The translations under genes and the position numbers were made by a program. From Tubiluchus corallicola (Eukaryota; Priapulida; Priapulimorpha; Priapulimorphida; Tubiluchidae): a stretch of DNA of 38,500 nt. Below are positions 1 through 14,000 of the stretch, piece by piece (the stretch's first letter is position 1; each line of letters begins with the position of its first letter). The DNA lies in assembly GCA_030141605.1 (NCBI GenBank), contig JAQGDQ010000039.1, positions 746,441 through 784,940 of the forward strand, in the 5' to 3' direction. Below the pieces are notes generated by a model, which saw only the letters and a list, made by a program, of their open reading frames with translations, did not search any database and was not told the origin of the DNA.

Positions 1-685
1 TTTACTAAAGACTTGTCTTTGACATTGTCAATGATAACTATTCGTTCTGGGTCATACCGAGCTTGCATAGAGACTTTACGTTTAGGTTGCATAGATTTGG
101 AAAGACCTATACTTTGAGAGGAAGTAGATTTCACAATTTTGCTATATGACATATTAGATCTATTTGTGTTCTTAGCTAGGTCTGTTACTTTTTGGTCGAT
201 TTTTGCAGCATCTCTGTCATATTCGTTATGGTCTTTGTGGCAGTATTACAATTTGTTTCTCCACGTAACAGCTTTACTGCACTTAAAAGTAGTCCAACCG
301 TATTTTCCTTCTGTATTAGCTGTATTGCTTCAGCTTTTAGTTCCGTCAAAGAATTGGTGTCTAGTTCTTTGTCTAATGAAGAATGTTGGAAGTTCTGATC
401 TTCCTCATTTGTATGCTCATTTGCGTATATCGCGCCATCGTCTGTAGTCGAAATATTCTGAAGGTCTAAATTTGACACGTGTTGCGCCAAGTGCTTAGTA
501 TAACATTTATCGCACGTGACTGCAATTATTTTCCTTAATTTAATATACGTGTCTATTTTTTTACACAGCTCGCAGCTTTTCCTGTTTACTTGTTGGCTAT
601 TCAACTGTCTGTCTTTCCACATAAAGCTCATAATAGCCTGCAGGACTTGTTCAATACTTAGACTGGATATCCAACAATAGAGTAA
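1..685 (-). pseudogene. Frame-broken ORF1-like (gag-like) retroelement relic
   Basis: One minus-strand frame is open from 685 to a stop at 185-187. It encodes a finger-like CELCKK...CDKC (two CxxC pairs, 17 residues between them), then polar, helix-prone sequence. A second frame is open from 245 to the window edge with no stop. It continues in the same style (AAKIDQKVTDLAKNTNRS, SYSKIVK, then RIVIIDNVKDKSLVK). The overlap at 187-245 suggests a single frameshift in what was one ORF, though an intron cannot be excluded. A finger, a coiled-coil-like helix and a basic C-terminal half fit ORF1 of CR1/jockey-type LINEs, but I do not recognise the exact family. The remainder is beyond position 1. 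Confidence 0.5.
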
Positions 686-3600
686 TTAGGCCTTAATGGC
701 CATTTAGCTGTAGGGTTCAAACTGCTTCTCCAGCACAGTTTTAGTCCTTGTACTTGATATATAAATATCGACATGAGGCGCCTTACTGCGATATAAATTT
801 GACCATTAATTTCAATCGCCATAAGGCATTTTTGGTCATCACCAATGGAGTAATTAGCACGTTTGTGGTTTTTACAATTCATTTTATAATAGAATGATCT
901 CTTAAACACGAAAAAGCAATTTTTAAATGCGACATTTCACTGATGCTACAACTAGATATATGCATTGCCTAAGCAGATTATGGCAAAACACCTTATTATT
1001 TGCACAGAGTAAGGAGCATATCGCGGATTATGATATACACCTTATGGAAGACCTTTCCTGGCTTATAGAATATTGGATTGCTGCTTAACACCTTTTTCTG
1101 TGTGACACTGGCCTAACTATCATGTTCCAAGCTTAGCTACTTGGACACAAGCCTCTTGTAAATGTAACCTGAAAACTGTTACCACGAGAGTAGAAATTTA
1201 AGTTATATATATATTAAATGTCTTTGAAAACTACACTAATGTTATTTTTTGTAGTTAAAGATGGCGGGAGTTTACATTCAGTGAACTGTGTCTCTTGCAT
1301 GGGGTCAACGTTGCCACCCACATTGTGATATGTGTCGTCGCTGTTGTAATTACATTCATGTACAAAACGCTATTAAAGATAAATTTATTTAAAGATTTTG
1401 TCAAGTTTAATTGTTAATGTTTGTGCAAATCTTTACCATTTACCGTTAACTACATGTAATAAAATGTTTGTCTATAAGACTGTTAAATCAGCAAACCAGC
1501 TGTGGCATTAGTAGTACAACTAGTTACTAGTTTAAATGTACGTGATATTTTTAATGCGGAATTATTGAGATATTTGTTGGGTCGCAATCAGATTTGCACA
1601 TATGGATGTAAACATAGGCTCCAACGAACTTTTTCAAACTTACTCGTAGTAATACTACTAATTATTAAACTGCTATAGCACTTTCCTGTGTTTATTTTCC
1701 CACTTTTGAGAATCATAGTTGTTATACTTGAAACTGTTTATCTCTTGTACTTGTTTGACAATTTCTGTCATGGAGACACAGACATTGTAGTTTTAATAAT
1801 TGTTCTGCAAGAAAATAATGTGATTCAATCAGTTTATTGTCATGCTCTAATTCACACAAATTCGAAATATGATAATCTGTATCGGAAACATATATAAGTA
1901 TTTTGTACAGAAAACCACGTGTATTTATGCGTATTTCAGCTTTAATTTTACTATAATGCTGGCTTGATATTGTTGTTTATTTATTCGCAAATTTCCAATA
2001 AGTTGTGCACTCCACCAATTAGCTGTAAATATGTGAATACAAATGTGTTTAAATTTGGTGTTCGGAAAAAGATCTGTGCTATTGCTTGTTTTTTGTATAT
2101 TTTATTTGTCATGTTCTACAAGAGATGATTCAATTTAAAATAATTATAAGATCACAACTGAATAATAACAACACATACACTGCAAGAATAGGAAATTTAT
2201 AAATTTTAATATATTCTATAAAATACAACATGATTTTTCAAATTCAAACCGGACGTGAACAAAAACAAAACACATATTTACAAATCCAACTTCATGAGAT
2301 GATATTGATTACACATGTTACATTTTGCCTAGAGAAACAAATTACATTATCTCACTGGCAAACTTGATTTTTTTCAGAATTGCTGATGTGCACACTACTG
2401 TTCTCATGGCAAATTTTCTGGCCTGTTAATATATATTGTACATTACTTGCCAAGAATGTTATTTTTTTTAATGCAAGTTTTCAAACATGTACACGTCCTT
2501 GCCATAGGAGTTTTTTTGAAATGTGCTTTAAAACTTGCTAATGACACCTGGTTGCAGTGTTACATGAATGTTCGTTTCTGGTGCAAGTAAAACACAAAAA
2601 TTCATAAATGTACTTTAATTGTTTCAGAAATCAATATTGTTCTCTACTAAATTTAAACTTCAAAAGTCGTAATCAAAATTCGGGCAGAATGAAGTTCACC
2701 AGACAATTATGCGTGAACAAAACTAAGCAAAATGAATAGATTTTCAGTTAGCTACTGTGTATGGAAGAAAAAACTTGTTAAATACAGCAAAAGCCTTGTA
2801 AAGTCAAACTAAAAAATCTAAATATTTCACAATGCAATTTGTACAAGACACTGAGTGTACAGTCATTCCTGGTGTAAATGCCCACTAGCATTATATCTTA
2901 TTCAGATTTCTGTAATGCATCAAATATAGGTGATACCACTATAAATGTACTTGTTAAAAATCGACCTTGTGATGTCATCTACTCAATCATGTCAATACTC
3001 AGTAAAACAGTACTGTAATTATGGTATGCTTTCAAGATAATGACCACAGTGGCATAGCTGTAGAGGAGGGCGAAGATGGCAGGCAGCACTTTCATCGAGT
3101 GCACTGAAACTTGATTCTTTCGGAACAGTAAAATGGCAAAACACCTGGCAATTTAATTTTACAAGAAAATGTTGCTTACAGTAGCTCCTGTTGATTGAGG
3201 CAAAGGAAGATGATTAGTAATTTCACATTGTTGGAATTTTGTATTCAAAGTTTCTGCACAGTACATACACGTTTTGAATTAACTGCTAAGTACATTTATA
3301 ATAGCACTCTTTCCAGCTTTAACATTTGAAAAAGTCTTCTACAAATCTAGAATCTTCCTGCATAAGAATTTTCATCGGGATGGGGAGTCAAACCATGTGA
3401 CAGTCCAGGTGCCACAAGCTCTAGCTACGCCATTGAATGACCATTAAAAATACAAAAACGATCACTGTGTGTTTAATCTTAAAGACTTGATGCTGTCAAC
3501 TCCATTCTGCTCGTACACGGCAATTAAGGAAAAAATAACCAAACTGGATAATGAGCCACAAGAAACAATGAATGTGACAACTGAGCCCATGCGAGTTTTA

Positions 3601-4980
3601 AATAATATGGTGCCTCCATAATTCAACATGGCACCTGTGCATGATTTTACACAAATTGTTTACTTACTTAGTGAGAAAGTAATAGTAGGTTGAGGTTAAT
3701 GCAATGGCATTCTCTTCTTGAGCACAATTTGCCTCGAGGTCATTGTAATGTCGGCAGTGGCTGCAGCAGATAGCCTTACATTGAGATTTGTTTAAAACTG
3801 CACTATTTGTTGAATATTGAATGATATTACAAAACGCACCTTAATGCAATGATAACATGTAAAAACACTCTTAAATGAGGGTTATTTACACAAGTTATTT
3901 GCATATTGTTTGGTGAATGTTGCCTTACTAACAATCTCAAAATATTCAGATGTCTTAAGCCGGTCATTATAACAAGGTCTGCCTGTACATGGAATTGTAA
4001 AAACTACTAGTACTTAAACCAGCATCTTGGGGCAAAATTGCTGCCAACATTTTTCAATTGGTCCTGAAAAACATCTTATGGTTGCTTGATCATTGTATTC
4101 TTACAATATGTATGTTAGCAAGGTGTTAGGCTCTCTAAAACTTAAACTCTGTGCTGTCTACAGTGCTGCACTTTTGCCTACATATTTATTAATGCTGCAC
4201 TTATCTCCCCTGCACGAATTCCTCACAGCACCAACATTTTAGTGGAAATAATATTGTCAAGTAACGTTAATGAACATTTAACATTGAACAAAGTATCACA
4301 TTTTCTAGTCAAAATTCCAACTTAAAAGGTTCTGAGAGCTTAACACATTCGCAGCATATTATGTTCTGTAACAATACAGTGATTTCACAGTAGAAATTGA
4401 AAAATGTTGGCAGTGACTTTGTCCTTAGACTTGGGATTATTGCTATGTTTGTAAAAATGTATACTGTTAGCTTACTAGCCAAGTTGGAAAATTTTACTAC
4501 TTCAGCAAGTACTCCTGTAAAGGTAAATGAACTAATCGTACTTTAGTATACCTTGAATCTTGTTTTAGGATGACAAAAAATGTTTAACTTTATCAAGTTT
4601 CCAAAAACAGGCTCAACATATTGGAAGCACTGTATACATTTCTGTAGGCAAGTAAGTATCCCTGCAAATGTTTTTGCATAAATAAGCTTAACGTAATGCA
4701 ACTGTTAACTTGGCATTTTGCCAAATACAATCACCTTACAATTTCCTTACTTTCAATCAGTGTAAAACAAAAGCTACTACACCTGCGGTGCTGGAAAAAC
4801 AATATTGTACGATGCAAAAGCTAAGCTCTACATCAACCAAAACTCTATAATCACTTCTACGTAAAAAATGTCAGGACGTTTACTTGTAACATAACGGAAA
4901 ACACACCGGTTTGAACTTAGCACAAAACTCACGCAAGAGGTACTAAAGTTGTTAATTACTTCTATGCACTAACTGTAAGG
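686..4980. other. Gene-free stretch downstream of XPO7
   Basis: No conserved coding segment is visible on either strand. The minus-strand ORF at 658-909 (83 codons) overlaps the ORF1-like relic in another frame and may be part of the same decayed element. The portion next to 4980 is probably XPO7 3' UTR. ATGGCGG at about 1261 resembles a start context, but the frame closes after seven codons. Confidence 0.6.
4185..4190 (-). terminator. Candidate poly(A) signal for XPO7
   Basis: This is the first AATAAA on the minus strand after the XPO7 stop, about 0.8 kb downstream. No transcript end can be seen from sequence, so a more distal signal is equally possible. Confidence 0.3.
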
Positions 4981-5098
4981 TCAGCTCATCATATCACTAC
5001 TAGCAATACTACTTGCTGTAGATACCCCTGCTGCTGCTGCTGTACCTTTAAGCAAGTCATTCACGTCTCGACGAAATGCTGAAAGATTCTGGGTAAAC
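4981..5098 (-). CDS. XPO7: XPO7 exon 28 (residues 1062-1100), stop codon
   Basis: It encodes [18 protein letters not shown], a short alanine run from GCA codons, a serine-rich linker and the C-terminal DMMS, then TGA at 4981-4983. The end matches the vertebrate C-terminus apart from a longer linker, which accounts for most of the extra length. The acceptor is GCACAG. Confidence 0.96.
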
Positions 5099-8000
5099 CT
5101 GTGCGAGAAACAAATACATTAAATGAAAGAAAAACTAAATTGGTAACAAAAAAACATATTTGCCTATCTAAAAAGGAATATGCATTCCATAGTTTTTACA
5201 ATATGTGAGTATAAAAACCAACATTATTACAGCACTTTTCTACAAGCCAGTTAGTATGTAAAAAGTTGCAAAATGGAAGCCTTATAACATGACATAAGTG
5301 CAAAAAAGAGTGACCAATCACTTTAGTGAAAATGTAACATTCATTCTACAGCAATGTTTGCTATAACAATAATTTATTGTACTCTTACTGAGTGCTGTGA
5401 GATTGGTAAAGGTGCAAAACAATGAGTACAATTACTCTTTGGTGCCTAACATAATTTAAGGGGACGTCACACCTGCTACTTTTGCAAAATTGATGATTCT
5501 TTTTTAGAAAATTATTCACAAATGGAATAAGCAGCAGCTTATGTTCTTAAGAAAAGAATTACAAAAGCCTGACAATGTCGCACAAATTAAGTAGAAGCAT
5601 CAAACCTGTCTCTGTTTTTCGTCAAGAGAGACCGCTCGACGCCGTCCATAAGATTATCAAAACATAAGGCCATACCAGCTTGTTTCTCGGTCGGCTGACT
5701 TCGCACCATATTTTGTCTTAGTTCATTAAAATACTGAAAACAATAACCACAAATGTATGAATTTATTTTTTGCATTAGACAGATCTATTAATACTGAAAC
5801 TGTTTATTTAATTTGGTTTACTTAACCAAGTTGTTTAACAAAATACTTCTATCAAAGCATAATTTATTTTTATTTCAACCTCCAATAAGTAGTAAAAAGG
5901 CAAGTGTAAAGAGTTAAACTCCAAAAAAACAAGTGCCGAAGCACAACAATATGATGTTAATTTCCTCTGCTATCTCCACGGTTTCCTGTCCAGATATTAT
6001 ATTTTATTCAACTAGAAACAAAACACCATGCACAAGGTGTCTTTGCACGATCTCAGAATAATAATTTACTTGTTTATGTTACTAAAGTTTTCACGGACTA
6101 CACTACCTGTCTAGTCAGTTCTTACAGCAGCTGGTATTGTGCTCATTATCAGTAAAGAACAGATTTTTTGGTCACCGTTTAGAGTTATCATTAACAGCCA
6201 AATTTTTCTCTGTTCACACATTGAGACAAAATGAGATGCATTTTGCTCATGTTTATTGAAGTGAGACTAAATTATTTTCACCATGTTTCAAAAAAATCTT
6301 TTCTATGACCAAGCTAATTAAAGTAAAGTACTTTGACTTTAAAGTGAAGTAAAGAAAATTCTTTGCACATTGCCAAATAAAATACAGCATAAATACACCT
6401 GATTGAAATTTTATGTAAACTGCCCGTGTTTGTTGTTGTGTTCGTGCTCGTGCGTGTTTTAAGTGTGTAAGTTGTACTGTTTTAAGTGTGTGCGTGCGTG
6501 TGTGTGTGTGTCCATCCATGGGTGTATGAATGGGGGGAAATTTACCCACTTACAACAACTGTTATTAAGACCCAGGACTAGATCCAAATAACAGCAAATT
6601 TGTTAATAAATTTTAAAAAAAGAACTAGTAACTTTGCAAGAATCCAGCAAAACAGAGAAAGTTAACCAAACACCTTCTTTACATTTACTGCCAACCAGAT
6701 ATAAAATGAAAATATGAACTATATAGGAAAGAAAAGAAACTGTATACCTCTTCATTGAGAAGAATGAGGCCTAGCAAAGGTCTTGACATCGACCACTGAT
6801 TCCGACAGTCTTCAAACATTATGATATTCAATACTGTAGATAATATCTGCAACAACACATTATCATCTTACTTGTTTCACTTTAACTTTCATATAGGATT
6901 TACACGGGTAGCAAATATTAGACTCGGGTACGCTTTTCCTTATACCTGTCGGGTACCCATGTACCGACTATTAAGATTCAGTAGCAGGGAAGAAATTGAA
7001 ATATCTTTTATTTGTACATAAAAATAACTGGTGCACTTCATCTAACTGTAGTTTTATCTTGACATGACCTATGAGTCACGAAAGTTAAATGTTTCACCAT
7101 GTACAGCATTTGAATGAGTTTTTGCATTTACCTGTCTGCCAGACTTCTTAATTACACTGTACTTGCAAGTATATTGCATGCTTTACATCAATGCGTCAGC
7201 TATACCTGCCTAGCTTCCACATTAAGAGGAAATTATAATTATCTATATTGTCATTTTTGTGTCGTTAAACTTAAAAATTGACTATTCACATCTTTATATT
7301 AGTGGCCTAAGATAGTTTTTTAAATGTTAATAAACCATTTTCTCTAGATAGTTAACTTCTTGGTAAAGAAATCATAGTTGTTTTAAGTGCGTCACTCTTA
7401 CGGTAAAAGTAGTTTAATCTGGTATGTGTTTGCAACTGTTAGAGATATTTCCAAATGTTGCTGTTTTTTTGCTGAAGTGATTCTAATTACTTGAGCTAGC
7501 AGAGCTGCTGACAATTCGTCTTGTTACAAATGCACTGTCGGCCTGACGTGCTGCCACCGCAGCAATTAATAGTCTGCTAGTAGACTACTTTACCTATTTT
7601 AGAAGTGCTCAGCAGGTGGCATTTAAATTTTGAATTCGATAGATATCAAAATAGATATCATATTAACATTAATGTGTGCATTTTCATTGTTAGAACTGGG
7701 TAGAATTATCAGGCTCGGGTACCCGATGAAAACACTACTTTCTTTACAGCACTACCAACATGACTTACATTAACATCACACTCACTAATACAAATTTCAC
7801 AGGTCAGGTGCAGGAAGTGTAACATGAAAACAGTTTTACACTTTCAGTCAGTATAAAGTCCAGAGGCAATTAAAAGCAAAACATGTAAGGTATTCTACAG
7901 TAGCAGTATGTACAAAGTGTGTAAACAAGCTGGTAAAAAACATGTAAATAAATTATGGAAACATTTCGTCAACCAGTAAAGGTACCTGTTGAAATAAATC

Positions 8001-11000
8001 TGGTTGCATCTTTAAAATTTGTAAGATGTTCTCCCCCTCTGGTGGCTGATTAGCTCTCTTTTTTGTTCCACGTGACAGTCGTCGGAAGAGATATGTACCA
8101 ATGTGATCTAGGGTTGCACAGCATCCGGTGCAAACCATCGTATCTACATTGTACCATTGAAGAAAATGAATTAAATCACTGAGGCAACAATCACGGACGT
8201 CGTAAAAGCTAATTTAATAAAAGAATCAAAAATAAGTGACCACTCTATTGTTGTAGAGGTACTGTGAATTTTTTATTCATGTCATACGATGCTATTTCCT
8301 TTAAACTGCAATTGCCTAATAATCTTCACTGTGACAGACTGCATGTTTTTTATCTCTTTTAACATTGTGGTAAAAAGCACTAAGATCTTCAGATGGAGTG
8401 CATTTTTAAGAATAAACTATTATTACTATTTTATTTCAGTAGCTTTTTCCTCTACCATAAACGATGATCTCTGTTTTGAACACATAAAGCATCATGACAG
8501 GTTAGTAACTCATCACTAAAATCTGAAAATTTAGCTCTGATAATTCTGTATAAAGTCAATCAAATGGTTCACTTTGCTATGGATTCCCTCGTGTTTTTGC
8601 AGAAGAAAATAATTTCATAAATTGGGCTTTTCCAAGTGCAACCATTAGCAAGAATCTACGGTTCAAATAGTTAATGTCTGTCAACATTTGTTATCCTTTG
8701 ACAGTGACTGAAAATTGCTAACACTTGCTACACTCACTACAATTCCAATGGACTTGAATACGAGACTATGCAATGAACAAGCACAGTTGCTCTTTGAATG
8801 CATGTTATTATGCTATTAATTAAAATTTTGCAGTTAATTTTCAAATCAACTGTACTTACCGAGTGCAGTCAGGCCTTCAGATATGGATGAAAGAATGTAC
8901 AAAAACACTTGTGGTTCTAGAGTACTGATAAAATTCATATGATCCTGTGACAATGCTTCCAACAGAAAGTAATATGTTTGACTCAGCTTTGGATAATCCT
9001 GTAATAAGACAATACGCCTTTTCACAGTTCTAGCAATTGATGACGTTTGAGAAAGGTTAAGTGAACTTAGCAATGTTATCAGAACCAAACAATGGATTTC
9101 TTTACACTTGACAATGCGTCGAGGCTCATGCTGTTACAATAATAACAGTTCCTGGCATTAATTTTTGCTTCATTATAATTTAATTTCATGTGAGTTGCTA
9201 TATCTGTTTTGCTAGCTGTTTTCGGAAAAGAATGACATGTTAGTTTAAAATTATACACGTGTAATATTATAATAAAAATCGCAACGTGCTTCACCTACAC
9301 ATAGTTTCGTGCATAAGATCACATGACCGTTTAGTTATGTAGGATGCGCAGGAGTTAACCTTTGACTTACAGCGACTGCGCATGTGCATAGTGAAAATGT
9401 GAAACGGCTTGTTATAAACTAAGTGCAAAAGCTCTGCTAATCAAGATTTCTAATTACCACATAAAACAACACCACACTGGTAATGCAGACTGTCACTCCA
9501 TATAAAACTTTGGCAGGAAAGCATTAACTTATTATAAAACATGGCCAATGGGAATTCTCCTATTAGAAATCACAGCCTATGAGAATTTTTGCACTATATT
9601 CTTCCAAAAACAAGCTTTTGTTCACCTTCAAGCTTCTTCAAAATTTGAAACAATTTTTTTCTTTTGCATATTTAGACAATGCCGCCATGTCTACATGCCT
9701 TAAAGCAAATGTGACACTTTAGCGTTATTTACTTGTTCATGTCGGGGCTCCATGTGCAAATACTATAGCAATCTTTTTATTATAAAATAAAACTTTTATG
9801 CATTTCAAATTTAAAAACTAAAATTAAGTAAAAAACAAATAAAAACAAACTTTTTAAAGTCGATAAAAACTTTAAAATTGACAATGCAATCATACCAGCA
9901 GATCACTTTGTGGAATGCTTAGCAGCAATTTGACAAAGATTCCCAGGGCATCCTCTAGTGCAGTATCTCCATACAGACGAAACACGCCAAAGTTCACGTA
10001 GCCTCCACACAGAGCAGCTTTCAGCATGGAGAAGCAAATAGATATGCCTTTCAATTTCAGACGATAGATTTGGTCTTTGGGAAGATCGCCTAGTGTTAAT
10101 ATGCGAGTACCTAAACATACATGAGAATGATTTAATGGCCACAATAAAATTGGTAAAACAGTTAATTCATGTAATTAGAATGGTATTTGAGCAGATTATT
10201 TTACGACTGCTTTATTTCATACAACTTTGCAAAACGTGCATGATACTGAAAACATAACCCATTTAAATTACATTAATGCCATTATATTCTACTGCTAAGC
10301 GTAAAATGTTGAAACTGTGGGATAGTGCATCATGTAGAAGGTTATATATATATATACTAAGGTGAAAATCTGTCTGTCTATTCTTTATGCATGCCCGCAT
10401 GCTGGAGTGTACTCCAAATATTAGAAGCAACACGCCCCAGGAAAGTTCTAGTGAATAAGTCACTGCATCGTTAATATGAAGGCCAAAATATCTAGCAAAA
10501 CAAAATATTTTAGAAGATTCTATTATATATAGTCGTCCAACATGTCTATTCAGAGATTTTGGGTCCAGAGTTCGAATATCGACATTGTGTTAGGCGAGCT
10601 TAAGTAGCAACCCGAAATTCAGCTAGTCCTTGATAATAAGAAAAGTTCTAGTTCCACCATAAGCATCAACACTGCATAGGCCTTGCTACTGAGTGCTGGA
10701 TTCCTGTCCTGTCACAAGTACTCACACTGAGGAGGCCCTGCCTTTGAGTGCTGGATTTCGGCATGGAAAGAGTTAGACTATACAGAAAAAGAATTATTTT
10801 TCTCACACAAAAAAGATATATTTAACGAGTTTACCGTAATTAACGATGACTTTACTGAGCTCTCGAAACAAGAGGATCCCATTCGGCGAGGAAACATCAA
10901 ATGCCAGTCGTTGAGAGCGATTCTGAGCTAACTCGGCAAACAGTTTCAGAATAGGTGTGGTTAAATCAGGATCATGATACCACAGTTCAACGGCACGTAA

Positions 11001-14000
11001 GAGTATTGGAGTGTAGGCAGGATATCTAAGAGAAATCAGCTAAGGAGCTTTAAACGATGTGACAAAGTCATGAAATTTAAAAACCTGCAGACCAAGGTTA
11101 TTTTCTGCTCAATGCTTTTGAAAACTATAGCTCATTATCACTATGTGTATCTTATTTTAATGTCATCATATATTTACACTTTACATATAGTTTTACCTGT
11201 AATTTTTATTATTATAGTTCTACTCGCAGCTGATGAAGTCCATGAAGGACGAAAACTTCTGTGAAAAATAAAATGAGACTTAATGGGCACTTTTGTCTTT
11301 TTTACAATCATGACTACAGCTCACTCAGTTTGATGAGAGAGTTAACAATATTACAATTTACAATAAGCAGCAAACCCCTTCAAAATAAAAGCTGTTATGC
11401 TAATGTGGGGGTAAATACATGACAACATTGTGCAATAGTGCTTTAGGACTGCATGGTTGTACCTTACTCTTGCATGCCATTTTTGCTTTTTTGGTCTTGC
11501 AAATGTAATGTAATCTCCAGTCTGTTGCATGTAGAAAAAAGTTCTTTATTATTTTTCAGAATTTCCCTAACATGTAACATTTATTACAAGTTACATAAGT
11601 ACGGGACATGGCCTGCTGACTAAGACTTTCTCAAAACAAAGTATGACCTGCACAAAGTGTATTAGAACGATAACATTATCAGTTTTCAATGAGAATCCAG
11701 TTTACTGGACAAAAGAACTGCACAGAGGTAGAAAAAAGGAGCACAGAGGTGTTTAATGAGCTGAGTCAGATGACACATCAGACTACTGCGGAACAAGGAA
11801 TTTTATAAGTAAAACATGTTCACAACACGTTTTGTCAGTAAAGGATACAACCAATCAAAAAGCATCATGTAGCTACTCTTTGAATTGAAAGCAAATGCTA
11901 TTCCTCTTAAATCCCGAGCTAGTCCGACTATAGAGCGCTGCAATACAAATATCAATCTCATATTATGAGCATTAACAACATTTAATTTGAATAAATACTA
12001 ATAAAAACTGATATCAATCACACATTCGATAATCAAATGCCCCTGCAACTCAATTACTGATATTTCTGTAGTTGTATTATTCACAAGGCAAGGTCACTGG
12101 TGAGTAGTTTCCAACTTTTGAAGCCTAAAGATGTTATTTGTCCTGTAGCAAAGGATTAGGCTTTAGCAGTGTTAGGTCCTGTCCGTGCACTGATAAAAAT
12201 GAACATTCATCAATGTTCTCTGTATGTTCAGCTTCTAAGCTACATAATTATTAAGAATGTAGATGTTCACTGCTTACTGTTCAATGTCTACAATAGATGG
12301 ATCTTATAATAAGTGAGGAGAAAAAAGCTTATTTATTTTACCTTTGCTTCTTCCGCATTGAAAAGAGGTGAATCGATGTTTGACATTAGCCTTCCAATTC
12401 TTTCAAAAGAAGCTGCAAAGCAAATATACATTACCACTCGTCGCAATTAAAAAGATGTATAATTACAAATCTGCGCAGACCCAGCAAGTGCTTTGTGACC
12501 ACAGTTAAGCAACACCAATCTTGGTCAGTACATCAATGGGTAGCTGTTTATTGGCAGTTTTATTTACAACAATTATTCGTATGGCTGTTTCCGCCAATGA
12601 AGGAATATATATATATATATATTCCTTCATTATATATATTATATATATATGAATCCAAATGTGGACAATACTTCTCTCATGTTTCATCCTTTGAAAATTA
12701 TCCTTGACAATTTGTTAGGTTCTAATCCTACTACAACTTTTTACACTCAAATATGTTCTGCCACTGAGTGCTGCATCCCAGCTTGCACAGTACTGAATTT
12801 TATAAAAAACTTAAAGTTCTATACAGCATAAACAAAAAAAAAACAACAGAATGATAAGCTATCACTGTTTTAGTCATGGTTACTGTAAGAATCAACAACA
12901 TTACAAAATATAGTTCTATACCATGGCTTTGGCTTTGGATTTTTGGGTTAAATTGTTTGTACAAAAAAGTTGAATAAACTTGTATAAAAAGTTTCTTATA
13001 TTAAAAGTATAAATGGTCACCATTTGTTGTCACCACTTCTTTGTACAGGTAACATAATCACAGAGAGAAAAAGTCACTACAATTTACTGTACGACACATA
13101 ACAAATTACTATACATATTTTTATTAATTATTGCATAATTTATTATAGAAGTAAATGCCACATTACTGATATATCACAACAATATGTACCACATTGAAAT
13201 CGAACACTAAGATTGTAACAGAAAACACCTAAAAATTATTATAATACTAGCTTGTAAACACTCGCTTTTTATAAACATATTTTTATTTATTTTTATTTGT
13301 TATTTTTCACGTGTATTGTGGATTTTGGTCAACAGCAAAGCTGATGTAAAGACCTTGGGCAAGAAACAAAAGAAATTTTACAAGATTCTGCTAGAAACAA
13401 TGCATAACAAAATGTTTCTGTGTGATCTAAGAAAATACAAGTTAGCTTGCTTACTTAAATCTACCAGTATTCTTCATAAATTTTTGAACTACTTCAAAAA
13501 TGTAATATTTTGTACATACCATGTCCAAAAGGACTACCATTTGAAAGAAGAAAAATTAAAGACTCACTGTCTAAACTGAACACATTAATTAGTATTATGT
13601 TATTTTGATACATGGAGGATAAACTGTGTACACTTTGTTCTCTACTTGCATTATTGTAAACACTTTAACTAGCAATGCACTTCCATTTTGTTGAATAGTA
13701 AATTAGCTGCAAAAAATCAAAATAATACAATGCTAGCATTGGTAAATTTCAGCCTTTTACAAATTTATGATGCTAGGAAACTCAGAGAATGTAATTCAGT
13801 AATCAATACAGTAATTTACAAAGCAAATTTTAATACATGCAGTATAAGACAATATGATAGGTAAACCACAAAATGGCTTTCTAAAACATCACACCTGTAA
13901 TTGGCAACATAAAGAGGTCAAATCGTTCTTCATCCTCCCCCAGGTCGACCATTAGCAACCTCCCTAAAGCGGTGTAAAAGGTAGTCCTACATCTCATGTC

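Noticed and set aside
1258-1284. ATGGCGGGAG start-like context on the plus strand
   Set aside because: The frame stops after seven codons and no plausible strong donor rescues it.
6253-6549. 98-codon minus-strand ORF
   Set aside because: Its protein is dominated by HTHTRTHT-type residues from a GT microsatellite, and it lies in an XPO7 intron.
9342-9382. ATGCGCAG...CTGCGCAT symmetry with an NRF1-like GCGCATGTGC
   Set aside because: The arms are only 8 bp and the position is mid-intron, so it is not supported as a promoter or origin.
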